Positions 46,949-58,661 are shown, counted from the first letter of the stretch. The stretch: DNA of 64,000 nucleotides from Liriodendron chinense (GCA_003013855.2 ML058372.1:1240001-1304000); one strand, 5' to 3'. Program-made: numbers and translations. Notes: generated by a model not told the origin, from the letters alone.

Positions 46949-48386
46949 TGTTGAACCTCCAATTTATACATTGCATTGCCCATTACATGACATGGTTTGC
47001 ATGGTTTTCATGATTTAAAGGCCCATCTAACATATGTTTTGTGATTATAGGGGATGAGAGCAGACTTCATTCAATTAGGGATTAAAAGAAAGCCTTTGGA
47101 GCCATTGGATGAAGGATGAAAGAGGACCAAAGAAAGAAGAAAGTAAGGAGAAGAGAAAGAAGGAAAAAAGAGGACAAAAGAAAGAAAGAAGAACAAGTTG
47201 AAGAGGGTCCGACCGGTCTTAACCGGTCGGCCAAAGGAGCCAGACCGGTCTTGACCGGTCGGTCACGCACGCTGATCAAAGTGAAGACCAGACCGACCGG
47301 TCTTGACCGGTCGGCCATGCACACTGGAGGCTAGAATGAAGTCCGACCGGTCTTGACCGGTCGGCTATGCACGCTGATTGTTTGTTAAAACAAGCCCGAC
47401 CGGTCTTGACCGGTCGGCTGTACTCCCTGGACTGTTTAAAAGACCAGTCCGACCGGTCTAGACCGGTTGGCTCTGCGTAAACAGAGTCCTTTCTAAATCG
47501 GGACTTCGAAAACTGCTGCGCACTGCGTAACCTTTCGCAGATTCTGGATGTTTCCAACGCAAGGGAGCTTTCTTACTATAAAAGGACACCTAGGGGCTCT
47601 TCCTAGGTCATCATAGAAGCTAAGGGACGTGGTTCTAAGGAGGGGAAGCTGTCGTGAAGCGTCTGCAACTCTCCTATTTTTGGTTTTTCTAGTTTTATGC
47701 TTTTATTAAGAGTTTTTAGTTGTAGCATGAATATGCTCGGCTAGAACCTCTCAGCTAAGGATGAGAGGTGAATCTTGTAGCCAATTTCATGTTGGATTCA
47801 GTTTAATTCAAGTAATTTCAATTCAAGTTTGGATTTTTCTTACATATTTCAGTTCCAAAAGTGGTAGTTTGAGATGTTTTATGAGAGTTCATGTACTCCG
47901 GACATGAATTCCTTGCAATTCTCTGAGATTATCATATAATGTTTGTTTAGATTTGAATCATAGTAATCCTTGAGCACGCCATAGTCCATAGGCATGGCTG
48001 TTACTCCGAAGGCTATGGTTTTGAATTCTATATTGATTGAATGGACTAGAACTTGGAAGTTCAACTTGATTTGGATTGAATGTGTGTGAATGCTTTATTT
48101 TCCAACTAGATGAGAGATAGGACTTCAAATCTAGTTGTGTTCTCTACTTGGATTGATTGAATTGACATGGGATTGCTACAAGTGGATCCTTGAATGCCTT
48201 AGTACTTTAAATTACTGATTTTCTATTAAAGTTACTGTTTTAGTTAATTACCAAATTGAATTTGATATTCTTGCAAAATTGAGTTGCTGGAGTAGTTTGA
48301 AATTGTTTTTATTTCCCTGTGGATCGACCTCGGTCTTACCGAGTTTTATTACTACATTGTAGCCTTACACTTGAGGCGAGCGAATA
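46949..48386 (+). mobile_element. solo LTR of the Athila family, opposite orientation
   Basis: Starts TGTTGAACCTCC and ends GCGAGCGAATA (CA decayed to TA), with a perfect 5-bp TSD AGTAG (46944-46948 and 48387-48391). It is homologous to the flanking Athila LTRs in reverse orientation. TATAAAAGG lies at 47577-47585. Removing it restores a continuous RNase H frame on the minus strand. Confidence 0.95.
47209..47470. repeat. six phased GACCGGTC-TT-GACCGGTC dyads
   Basis: Six paired ACCGGT sites, each pair forming a near-perfect palindrome, start at 47209, 47241, 47293, 47343, 47396 and 47449. The last five are 50-53 bases apart, near five helical turns. They lie about 110-370 bases upstream of the TATA box. 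Confidence 0.9.
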
Positions 48387-49453
48387 AGTAGCTGCCATTT
48401 AGCTATCCTTCCAGTGAGTGTCGATTTCTCGAACAGGTATTTGAGCGGATCCATGTGAGCGAGGAGGAGAATAGGGAATGCAATCATGTATTGACGGAGT
48501 CGCTGAGTTGCCCAGACTAGGGCGAGGCAAGTCTTCTCGATCGGGGAATACCTGGTCTCGTAGTAGTTGAACTTTCGACTCAACTAGTATATTGCTTGTT
48601 CCTTCTTCCTGGTCTCGTCGTGCTGGTCGAGGACACAGCCAATGGCTTCTGCTGCTATCGAGATGTATAACAATAGTGGTCGTCCGGGAGTGGGCGGCAC
48701 TAATACTGGAGGATTCATGAGATATTTCTTGATGTGATCAAAGGCAACTTGGTAATCATCATTCCATTCTTTTAGAACGTTCTTCCGAAGGAGCTTGAAT
48801 ATGGGCTCACAGATAGGTGTGAGCTGTGCGATGAAGCGACTGATGTATTGAATTCTGCCGAGGAAACCACAAATTTCTTTCTCTGTTCTAAGAGGGGGCA
48901 TCTCGATTATTGCTCTGGTTTTAGTCTCGTCGACCCTGATGCCGTCTTCACTCACCATAAAGCCAAGGAGTTTACCTCCCATTGCACCGAAGACACATTT
49001 CTGAGGGTTGAGGCGGAGCTTGTGCTTTTCTAATCTATTGAATAACTTCTTCAGATGTTCAAAGTGTCCTTCAATTGTGTGAGATTTGAAGATCATATCA
49101 TCCACATATACTTCAAGCTCTTTGTTCATCATGTCGTGGAATAGTGCTGTCATTGCTCGCTGATATGTTGCTCCTGCATTCTTCAGATCGAACGGCATTA
49201 CCCTGTAACAGAAGGTTCCCCAGGGAGTGATAAACGATGTCTTCTCGCGATCTCGAAAGGCCATCTTGATCTGATTGTAACCTGAGAACCCGTCCATGAA
49301 TGAGAAGATCTTGTACCCAGTAGTGTTGTCGACCAGAGTGTCGATATGCGGCAAAGGGAAGTCATCTTTAGGACTGGCTTTGTTGAGATCCCGAAAGTCG
49401 ATGCACATTCTAACCTTGCCATCCTTCTTTGGTACTGGTACGATGTTGGCGAG
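48387..49453 (-). pseudogene. Tat-type reverse transcriptase and gypsy RNase H (captured fragment)
   Basis: RT motifs: MCIDFRDLNKASPKDDFPLP, MDGFSGYNQI, FCYRVMPFDLKNAGATYQRA and the catalytic EVYVDDMIF. Then comes the RNase H thumb and start (RPLLLYISIAAEAIGCVLDQ), with RKFNYYETRYSPIEKTCLAL after an in-frame stop at 48584 in place of W. A TGA replaces W upstream at about 49452 (NYPE*LANI). Confidence 0.85.
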
Positions 49454-50926
49454 TCATTCAGGGTAGTTGGAGACTACCAAGAATCCCGCATTATACTGCT
49501 TGATGACTTCATCTCGGACTTTCAGAGCCCATTCTGGCTTCATTCTTCGAAGTTTTTGCTTCACTGGCTTCATATCCGCCTTGGTTGGCAAATGGTGTAT
49601 AACGAGCTCTTCATCGAGCCCCGGCATGTCTTCATATGAGAACGCGAAGTTGGACAATCTTGGAGCTAGGAACTCTATCATTTTCTGCTTCATCTCTGGT
49701 GGCAACAATTTCCCAATGCGTACTTCCCTAGGGATCTCAGGTGTCCCCAAGTTTACTATCTCGAAATCATCAGCTACAACATTGGCTTTAGATTCGAACC
49801 TTTTGAGGAGATCCTCTAGTTTGGGAGCCAGATCATCATCTTCCTCATCCCGAGCTTCGTCCAAACCCATGAGCTCGAAGTCTAATTTGATGTCAAAGTT
49901 GTATGATTCGACTTCAAACTCATATGACTCTTTAGATGAACTTGGCACACTATTGAATGCAGGAAAAGAAATGTTTTTTGGTTTTTGAGAATTTTCTAAA
50001 ATTGAGATGCTAGATGTTTTTGGTTTTTGAAAGTTTTTTTTATTTTTTTGGAGTTTTAAAATCGCGGGACCTTGAACAAGCGGGCATTGCAGACCATGAT
50101 TGATCCCAACTTGTCCCAAAGTTCCGCTTGCTGCTTAAACAGGCATTTTTTTTAAGCCAGAGCCCTCAGATGACTCTCTGGCTAATTCAAAAGTTAGGGG
50201 AACAGATGACCATTCAGGACCCCACACTTCCTCCCCTGGAGAGGTGGGGGTCGATGATTTGGGCGAAGAATCACAGTCTGGCCTAATGACCATGATTTCT
50301 CGTTGGTCGGGCTCGAGATCTGAGTCGTACTCAGTCCCTCCCGGATCACTTACCTCGCATTGCAATTCGTCTGGTTCCATGGCGAGACATGAGTTTGGAA
50401 TCTGGACATCAGACCAATCTAGGGTTGGCCATTTTCCTTTTTTGGTCCAATGGATGGGCTGCTTCTGCCCCTGGCTGATGGTTCATGATGTTGATTTTAC
50501 AGAGATGGGCGAGTCGTGCCCCTGTTGATTGATGTTGAGATGGGCAAGTTGTGCCCCTGGTTGGCTGGAATTGAAGTGGGCAGGTTGTGCCCTTGGTTGG
50601 AAGCAGGTATCGGAGTATCCTAGTCCTGAAGCTGTTGTATTTGACTTTTTTCTTCATCTTCATCCTTTCCTTCTTCTTCTGGAGGCTTGGATGGTTCGAG
50701 AATCTGGTCCCATCGAATGGGGGGCCACGTGGCCCAAGCTAGGCTCATCGGGAGGCCTTTGTGTAGTGCAGTCAGTTTATTCCCTACTGGATCTTTGCAA
50801 GGTTCTCCTGGCTTGATAAATGGAATGGGGGAGCATCGAAATTTCTTCTTTCTTTTGTTCATGAAGATTGCCCTGTACCCGAGCCCCCATTTGCGTTGAT
50901 TATATACCAGCGACATCTCAAGATGT
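49454..50926 (-). pseudogene. Tat-type protease-RT linker region (captured fragment)
   Basis: Acidic, low-complexity linker. At the upstream end are QRKWGLGYRAIF and a Pro/Glu-rich tail (PSKPPEEEGKDEDEEKSQ). At the downstream end is SYEDMPGLDEELVIHHLPTK leading into the RT. Several frames are open in pieces, so it has decayed. No protease domain is present, so the fragment starts after PR. Confidence 0.6.
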
Positions 50927-50932
50927 TGAATT

Positions 50933-52857
50933 GGGGTGAGAGGCATTATATTTCGACGGGATAATCCTCCTAACTTTTGGCAGCACTCGCATGCTTTGCA
51001 AAACTCGTGGGTGTCCTTAAATAGCATGGGCCAATAAAAACCAAACTGCAGAATTTTTGCAGTTGTTTTCTTGGCTGAAAAATGACCCCCACATGCTTGA
51101 TCATGACAAAAGGAGATGACGGAATTATGTTCATCATCAGGGACACATCTCCTTATAATTTGGTCTGGGCAATATTTAAACAATAGAGGTTCATCCCAGA
51201 AAAATCTGCACACTTCCCTTAGAAATTTACGTTTGTCCTGCGCAGTCCAATGAATCGGCATCGCACCTGTGGAAAGATAATTGGCTATATCAGCGTACCA
51301 TGGTGGGTGCATAGCAACAAAGAGTTGCTCATCAGGGAATGAGTCCTCAATAGGTGACTCGTCAATGGAATTAGGTAGGACTAGGCGGAATAGATGATCC
51401 GCCACCACATTTTCTACCCCCTTCTTGTCTTTGATCTCCAAATCGAATTTTTGAAGGAGTAGGATCCATCTAAGCAAGCGGGGCTTGGCATCCTTCTTAG
51501 AAAGAAGGTGTTTCAGCGCTGCATGATCTGTGTAAACGATGACTTTGGATCCTATTAAGTAAGGCCTAAATTTTTCCAAGGCAAAGATGACGGCTAGGAG
51601 CTCTTTCTCCGTAATCGAGTAATTAACTGGGGCTGGATTCAAGGTCCTACTTGCGTAGTAGATAACATGGGGCTTTTTATCCTTCTTTTGGCCTAGCACT
51701 GCCCCAATAGCATAATCGCTCGCATCGCACATCAAATCAAAAGGAATGGACCAATCTAGTGGTTGCATGATAGGAGCGGTTGTCAACATGTCTTTTAGCT
51801 TTGAAAAAGCTAATTGACATTCGGCACTCCACTCAAATTGGTTCTCCTTTTGTAGAAGGTTACATAAAGGCCTTGAGATATGACTAAAGTCCTTTATAAA
51901 TCTTCTATAGAAACCGGCGTGTCCAAGGAAGGACCGCACATCGCGTATGCTTTTGGGTGGTGGTAGATTGGAAATTATGTCGATTTTTGGCCGGTCTACC
52001 TCTATTCCATTGGACGAGATGATATGTCCAAGGACTATTCCTCTTTGTACCATGAAATGGTACTTTTCCCAGTTTAAGACGAGTTTCTTCTCCTCACACC
52101 TCATCAAGACCAACTTCAAGTGCTTGAGGCACTCATCAAACGTACAACCAAAAACAGAAAAGTCGTCCATGAATACCTCAAGAAACTCACCCACCATGTC
52201 TGAGAAAATACTCAACATGCATCGTTGGAATGTGGCGGGTGCATTACATAACCCGAATGGCATTCTTCGGTAAGTGAAGGTGCCAAACGGGCATGTAAAT
52301 GTGGTTTTCTCTTGGTCCTCTGGAACTATCTCAATTTGGTTGTATTCGGAATAGCCATCTAGGAAGCAATAATAGGAATGTCCTGCTAACCTCTCCAAAA
52401 TTTGATCCATAAATGGGAGGGGGAGGTGGTCTTTCCTAGTAACCGTGTTGAGCTTCCGATAATCAATGCACATACGCCAACCGGTGGTCACCCTAGTCGG
52501 TATAAGCTCGTTGTTGGCGTTTTCTATGATGGTAATACCGGATTTCTTGGGGACAACTTGGGTAGGACTCACCCATTGGCTATCTGAGATGGGGTAGATG
52601 ATACCCACATCTAATAGCTTTAACACCTCGGCTTTGACAACCTCCATCATGTTTGGATTTAGCCGTCTTTGAGGTTGTCTAGTCGTTTTTGCATTTTCTT
52701 CAAGGTGTATACGGTGAGTGCAAACCGAAGAATCTATTCCTTTGAGATCCGCTATTATCCAACCTATGGCTTCCCTATGTTCTTTGAGTTGCTCAATCAA
52801 CTTGAGCTCTTGGTCTTTCTCTAGGTGAGAGGCAATGACAATTGGGAAAGTTTCCTC
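50933..52857 (-). pseudogene. Athila RT, RNase H and integrase zinc finger
   Basis: One long frame. RT begins around WVSPTQVVPKKSGITI, with WRMCIDYRKLNTVTRKDHLP, TYRRMPFGLCNAPATFQRCM and FLEVFMDDFSVFG (MDD at the catalytic site). RNase H has PFDLMCDASDYAIGAVLGQK, NYSITEKELLAVIFALEKF and YTDHAALKHLLSKKDAKPR. The integrase HHCC finger is seen in CHDQACGGHFSAKKTTAKIL and KACECCQKLGGL. At ITPI-like residues the frame runs into the captured Tat fragment. Confidence 0.92.
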
Positions 52858-54153
52858 TTAACCCAAATATACATATTTAAGCTCATATGGCAGTGGTTTA
52901 AGGTTAAGCTTCGGTGGTTTGATGTTAGACAGTAGAGGCCTTGATGTGGTTGGTGGCAACTTTTCAAAATGGGGCTTCCACCGGCTAGTACCAACTACCG
53001 GTCTTTCTATATTCAATGCTTGCACAATTTCACTAATGATGGGGTCTTCGGAATCCATGAAATGTGCTAAGCATGTCTCCAAGCTTTCTAGTGGTTCAAG
53101 TTGGAGGAGTTCTTCTTCTTCAAAAGATTCAAGCATGTTTACCTCGAAGAACTCATCATCATCGACATCGCTATGTCTTTTGCCTAAGTGAAACACATTC
53201 ACCTCTAATGTCATGTTTCTAAAAGATAGTTGCATCACCCCATTCTGGCAATTGATGATTGCGTTTGATGTGGCAAGGAATGGGCGGCCTAATATCACCG
53301 GTATTTGAGTGCTAGCATCCAAAACCGGTTGTGTGTCCAAGACGATAAAATCTACCGGGTAGTAGAATTTGTCAACTTGAACTAGAACATCCTCAACTAT
53401 CCCCCTCGGTACACGGATAGATCTATCAGCGAGTTGCAATGTGGTTTTGGTGGTTTTTAATTCACCAAGACCCAATTGCTCATATACGGAGTATGGGATC
53501 AAGTTCACACTCGCCCCCAAATCTAACAAGGCACGCTCAATCCGGTAGTCTCCAATGATAAATGAGACGGTGGGGCTACCGGGATCTTTGAATTTTGGGG
53601 GGGTCTTTTGAGTGAGAATGGCACTCACTTGCTCAGTTAGGAAGGCCTTTTGCTGCACATTATATTTGCATTTTGTTGTGCATAGGTCCTTTAGAAACTT
53701 GGCATAAGAGGGGATTTGTTTGATGGCATCAAGTAAAGGGATATTAATCTTGACTTGTCTGAAAATCTCTAGAATATCATGAGAGTTTGGAAGAGATTTT
53801 GGGGCAACCAATCTCGAAGGGAATGGTGCTACGGGCTTGTAAATGCGTTCCGGTTCTTGTGGGGCTAAGTTAGATCCATCCTCATCCTCAGAATTTACTG
53901 GATCATTAGGCTCATCGGCCTTCACCGGAATAGATTTGTCAATTTGTTTACCACTTCTAAGAGTGGTGATGGATTTGGCTTGCTCCATGTTTTGGTTGGA
54001 AGGATTAGGGATGCTCACTTCATGTACTTGCTTTGGATTGGGCTGAGGTTGGGCCGGAAAGGTCCCTTCCCTAGCATTCAAGCGTCCCTTAATCTCATCA
54101 ACCGAGACTTTAAGCTCTTGGAACATTTGCTGATTTGTTTGATTGATTTGCAT
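52858..54153 (-). pseudogene. Athila gag C-terminal part and aspartic protease
   Basis: In frame with both neighbours, separated by single stops. The protease has ALLDLGASVNLIPYSVYEQL, where the active-site D-T/S-G reads DLG, and the flap/closing motif ILGRPFLATSNAIINC. A stop after LKYVYLG replaces the usual continuation into pol. Confidence 0.85.
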
Positions 54154-55224
54154 TTACCCTTGTATAAATGCTTTCAAGGTATCCTCCATTGAGAATTGAG
54201 GTGGGGCCATATTTTGCATGGGTAGTCCTCTTTGAGAGTTGGTAGGATTCCCTGTAGGAGCATTCTTCCAACTAAAATTTGGGTGGTTCTTCCAACTCTC
54301 ATTGTACGTATTACCCACCGGTCCATTGAAAGGCCGTTGATACCCATATGTGGCGTTTGCATGTTCATGTAATACCTCTTGTAATGCAGGAATTGTGGGA
54401 CAATCTTGCGTAGAGTGTAAATCGGTGAGACAAATCCCACATATGGTTTCAACAGCTTCATTGGACTTTGGAACTCCACTTTTACTAAGTTCCATGGCCT
54501 CAACCTTCCTTGTGAGGTTGGCTATCCTTACATTCACGTCATCTTCCTCCTTAAGGACATAGATCCCTCCTTTCTCTTGAGTAGGCTTGGGGTTATTGGG
54601 TTTATCCGAGGTATCCCAAGATTGGGCATTTTCAACCAACATGTCCAAGTAACTCCAAGCCTCATCTGGATTTTTACTCATAAACTCGCCATTGCACATC
54701 ATCTCTACAAATTGGCGCATATTGGAACTTAATCCATCATTGAAAAAATTTATAATTCTCCAACTCTCATAGCCATGATGTGGGCAAGCAAGTAGGAGGT
54801 CCTTAAATCTCTCCCAACATTGAAAAGAAGATTCACCCTCTTTAGCCGATAAATTCATTATGGCTCTTCGAAGGGTGTTCGTTTTATGAGTCGGGAAGAA
54901 CTTTTTCAAGAATTCCCGGGTCATCTCAACCCATGACCCAATCGAATGTGGTCTAAGAGAGTGAAGCCAATCTTTGGCTCTTTCTTTCAATGAAAAGGAA
55001 AAAAGTTTAAGTCTAATGGTATCTTCTGAAACATTGGCGTACTGCAAGGTAGCCACCACTTCTTTAAATTCTTTCAAGTGTAGATATGGGCGGTCAGAGT
55101 CTAGCCCATGGAACTTTGGTAAGCGTTGAATTACACCCGGCTTTATGTCAATGTTTCCCCCGTTTGGTGGTAGAACCACACAAGAGGGTGTAATTGCACG
55201 AGCTGGTTGTAGGTAATCCCGCAA
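54154..55224 (-). pseudogene. Athila gag
   Basis: 356 codons from MRDYLQPARAITPSCVVLPP. It contains the capsid region (KLFSFSLKERAKDWLHSL, WERFKDLLLACPHHGYESWR) and a Cys-rich remnant CGICLTDLHSTQDC. It ends at FIQG with a TAA, after which the same frame continues as the protease-bearing ORF. Confidence 0.9.
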
Positions 55225-55666
55225 TGATCTCAGTGGAGGAACATTATGTACCTCATTCTCTCCTACTCCTTGATTTGCGTTTGTAGTTGGAGTAGGGGAG
55301 AGGATTCCTCAAAGGTGTTTGATCCATACTCCCCAAACATTCACAATGCTCTTGGTAATTTCGGACACGTCTATGGACTGACAATGGTCCAACTAAACCA
55401 CCTTCAGATTGGAGACGATTTGAGTGGTTACGTTCCCAACGGGACATAAACCACTCAACCAAAAACTAAAACTAATCCTAAATCCTAGAAATCTGAAAAT
55501 AGAAAATCTGTAAAAAGCTAAGTTAGAAAGGTATCACCTGATGCGCTTTTAGCTAGAGAAGAAATCCTACAAAACAAAACAATTTGTTAATTCTAAAAAT
55601 AATCAGAAAGTCTATCTACTTCTAGTTCTACAGCCACTAAAACAATTTGAAAACCGTTATCTAAAC

Positions 55667-55684
55667 TCCCCGGCAACGGCGCCA
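55667..55684 (-). promoter_or_regulatory. Athila primer-binding site (tRNA-Asp)
   Basis: Plus strand TCCCCGGCAACGGCGCCA is the 3' end of plant tRNA-Asp. The minus strand is therefore its complement, six bases from the 5' LTR, the classical Athila configuration. Confidence 0.9.
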
Positions 55685-55690
55685 AAAACT

Positions 55691-57103
55691 TGTTCGCTCG
55701 CCTCAAGTGTAAGGCTGCGATGTAGTAATAAAACTCGGTAAGACCGAGGTCGATCCACAGGGAATTAGAAACAACTTTCAAACTATTCCAGCAACTCAGT
55801 TTTGCAAGAAATAAGATTCAATTGAGTAATTAAACTAAAACAAAAACTTAATGGAAAATCAGTGATTTAAGGTACTAAGGCATTCAAGGATCCACTTGTA
55901 GCAATCCCATGTCAATCCAATCAATCCAAGTAGAGAACACAACTAGATTTGAAGTCCTATCTCTCATCTAGTTGGAAAATAGAGCATTCAAACACATTCA
56001 ATTCCAATCAAGCTGAACTTCCAAGTTCTAGTCCCATTCAATCAATTTAGAATTCAAAATCATAGCCTTCGGAGTAACAACCATGCCTATGAACTATGGC
56101 CTGCTCAAGGATTACTATAATTCGAATCTAAACAAGCACCATATGATAATCTCAGAGAATTGTAAGGAATTCATGTCCGGAGCACATGAACTCTCATAAA
56201 ACATCTCAAACTACCAACTTAAGAACTAGAATATGAAAAATCCAAACTTGAATTGAAAATTACTTGAACTAACTTGAATCAAACATGAAATTAGCTACAA
56301 GCTTCACCTCTCAGCCTTAGCTGAGAGATTTTAGCCGAGCATTGTCATACTACAACTAGAACTCATAATAGAAAGCATAAAAACAAGAAAAATCGAAAAT
56401 TGGAGAGTTGCAGACGCTCCACGACAGCTTCCTCTCTCTAGAACCACTTCCCTTAGCTTCTATGATGATCTAGGAAGAGCCCCTAGGTGTCCTTTTATAG
56501 TGTGGAAGCCTCTTGCGTCGGAAACATTCAGAAATTGCGCAAGGTTACGCACTGCGTAGAAAATCTCGGAGCTTCACGGAGAAGCTTTGTTACGCAGACG
56601 GTCTGAGTTCCCTGACGACGGTGGCACGACCGGTCGCAAAACAACACTTTTTAGTCCAGAGAGTTTTTTCAAAATTCTGATTTAATTTTTTAATTCAATG
56701 ACCGGTTGCACGACCGGTCTGGGCATCGGACCACCGGTCGCACGACCGGTCGTGAATGGTCCAGTGACCTTCTCTGAAATTTTTTCCTTCTGTGCATAAT
56801 CAGACCGGTCGGACGACCGGTCCTGGCGATGGACGACCGGTGGCACGACCGGTCTTGGCCACTGTTTCTGCTTTTCTCCTTTTGCTTCTTTCTTCCTTTC
56901 TTCTCCTCTCTTTCTACTTTCTTTGGTCCTTCTTTCTTCTTCATCCAATGGCTTCAAATGGTCCTTTTTAGTCTCCAATTTGGTGAAGTCCGCTCTCATC
57001 CCTGAAATCACAAAACATGCATTAAATAGGCCTTTTGAGCATGAAAATCGTGCATATAATGTGATGTACTGGGCAATGCAATGTATAAATTAGACGTTCA
57101 ACA
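55691..57103 (-). repeat. 5' LTR of the Athila element
   Basis: 1413 bases, nearly identical to the 43016-44427 LTR. TATAAAAGG lies at 56491-56499 (minus), with the ACCGGT array at 56610-56860. Confidence 0.95.
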
Positions 57104-57108
57104 AAAGG

Positions 57109-57828
57109 CCAAGACATCACTGACTCATGCAATTCTTTTGGAGGTATATGTATGATGTCAGCATGTATCTGACACTGGTGGCATTTCCTGACGTAGTATA
57201 TCGCGTCTTTCACCATGGTGGGCCAATAATAGCCCATGTGCCGCACTCGATGATGCAGGTTTCGCCTGCCTTGATGGGCACCACAGTCTCCTCCGTGCGC
57301 CTCTCTCAGCGTATCATGAACTTCTTCTCGGGCCAAGCATCTTGATAGCATTCTGTCGCTGGAGCGTCGGTACAACACTTCTTCTAAGAGGACGAACGAG
57401 TTGGCGCGCCTTCTGACTTGAGAGCGCATCTGCGGATCCTCGGCTACGAACCCGTATTTCAAGTAATCAGAGAATGGTCTTCTCCAATCTTCTTCTTCTA
57501 TGATCTCAAAGTAGTGTACGGGGCTTACACTCGTGACATTCTCGGCTGCTGTGAGGGATGGCAGTATCCTCCTTTCTTTTATGGTAACTTGAAGTGGGCT
57601 GCCCCCTAGGTGCGCGAGAGCAGCGACCAGGTTAGCCAATGCATCTGCTTGAGAATTTTCAGCTATTGGGACGTGCGACACTGTACTGTCTTAGAAATGA
57701 TCAAACAGGGCTCAGGCCTGATGGCAAAGAGATGACAGCTCTGGCTTGCGGACTTCATATTCCGTCTTGAGCTGTCTCATGACTAACCGAGAATCACCGT
57801 ATACTTGTAGTGATCGGATTTACATATC
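57109..57828 (-). pseudogene. Tat pol: end of archaeal RNase H and integrase zinc finger
   Basis: After an RNase H tail broken by stops (57683-57828), the frame reads ENSQADALANLVAALAHLGG, then the integrase HHCC finger EEVHDTLREAHGGDCGAH...VRKCHQCQIHAD. It ends at VMSWPF where the Athila TSD begins. The rest of integrase is at 42146-43010. Confidence 0.85.
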
Positions 57829-58661
57829 TCATGCCAGCTGTAACCCAACGATGAGGGCCTGATACTCTGCCTCGTTGTTTGTGCATGACGGCACTATTGT
57901 GAATGAGTAGGGCAACAAGTCACCTTGAGGACTGATGAAGATCACACCGGCCCCTGATCTTGCAGCTCTGGAGGCTCCGTCGAAATACATCCGCCACTGC
58001 CTCGCGACCCTTACCATCATGGCTTGGTTGTCAGGCAGATCACATTCCATTTCCATGTTATCCGGTATCGGGTGAGCTGCTAGAAAATCGGCTATCGCCT
58101 GCCCTTTAACAGCTCGAGACGGCAGATACGTAATGTCGAACTCGGATAGTAGTAGGGTCCATTTGGCTAATCGCCTGGATAACATAGGTTGGTTCATTAG
58201 GAACTTGATAGGATCTGCTCTGGAGATCAACGTAATGTAGTATGATAGACAGTAATGCCTCAGCTTCTTCACAGCGAATATCAAGGCCAGGCATATTTTC
58301 TCAATCTGTGAGTAATTAAACTCAGCGCTGACGAGCGTGCGGCTCAAGTAGTACAGAGCATTCTCTTTTCCTTCTTCATTCTTCTGGGCGAGCAGTGCCC
58401 CCAGTGAGTTCTCTCCCACTGCTACATATAGTATTAGAGGCTTTCCCTCGATTGGCGCTGCGAGAACTGGAGCTTTCCCGAGTAAATTTTGAGGGAATCG
58501 AAGGCTTTCTGGCACCCTTCGTCCCACTCGAAATGGACGTCTTTCTTATTCAGCCGAGAGAAAGGCTGGCAGCAACCTGACAGGTTCGAGATGAACCGCC
58601 GCAGGTAAGCGACTCTCCCTTGGAAGCTCTTCAGCCCTTTCAAATTCTTCGGAGGAGGCAT
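57829..58661 (-). pseudogene. Tat pol: gypsy RNase H plus archaeal RNase H
   Basis: Gypsy RNase H: GKPLILYVAVGENSLGALLA, SQIEKICLALIFAVKKLRHY, AKWTLLLSEFDITYLPSRAV. It is directly followed by the second RNase H: WRMYFDGASRAARSGAGVIF and CTNNEAEYQALIVGLQLA. A frameshift near 58510-58530 separates the RT thumb from it. The tandem pair identifies the Tat lineage. Confidence 0.88.

Larger units (their letters stand above)
46471..50932 (-). mobile_element. captured Tat-type pol fragment inside the Athila element
   Basis: Between the Athila integrase zinc finger and core, about 3 kb encodes a Tat-type GLGY linker, RT, gypsy RNase H and archaeal RNase H. Its sequence clearly differs from the surrounding Tat element, so it came from another Tat family. 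There are no LTRs. Both boundaries carry TGAATT (46471-46476 and 50927-50932), which may be a target duplication or junction microhomology. Template switching during reverse transcription is a plausible route. Confidence 0.75.
43016..57103 (-). mobile_element. Athila-lineage Ty3/gypsy retrotransposon inserted in the Tat integrase
   Basis: Two LTRs of 1412 and 1413 bases in direct orientation, TG...CA ends, and a perfect 5-bp TSD AAAGG (43011-43015 and 57104-57108). The primer-binding site matches tRNA-Asp. gag-protease-RT-RNase H-integrase are in Athila order on the minus strand. The LTRs are almost identical by eye, so the insertion is recent compared with the Tat host. A foreign Tat pol fragment sits between the integrase zinc finger and core. 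Confidence 0.95.

Noticed and set aside
47209..47470. Regularly spaced palindromic repeats as a CRISPR array
   Set aside because: Eukaryotic LTR context, no unique spacers of constant length, no cas genes, and the motif is shared with LTR promoters elsewhere in the window.
49467..49988. 173-codon plus-strand frame
   Set aside because: Shadow of the minus-strand Tat linker; Ser-rich composition comes from the complement of acidic codons.
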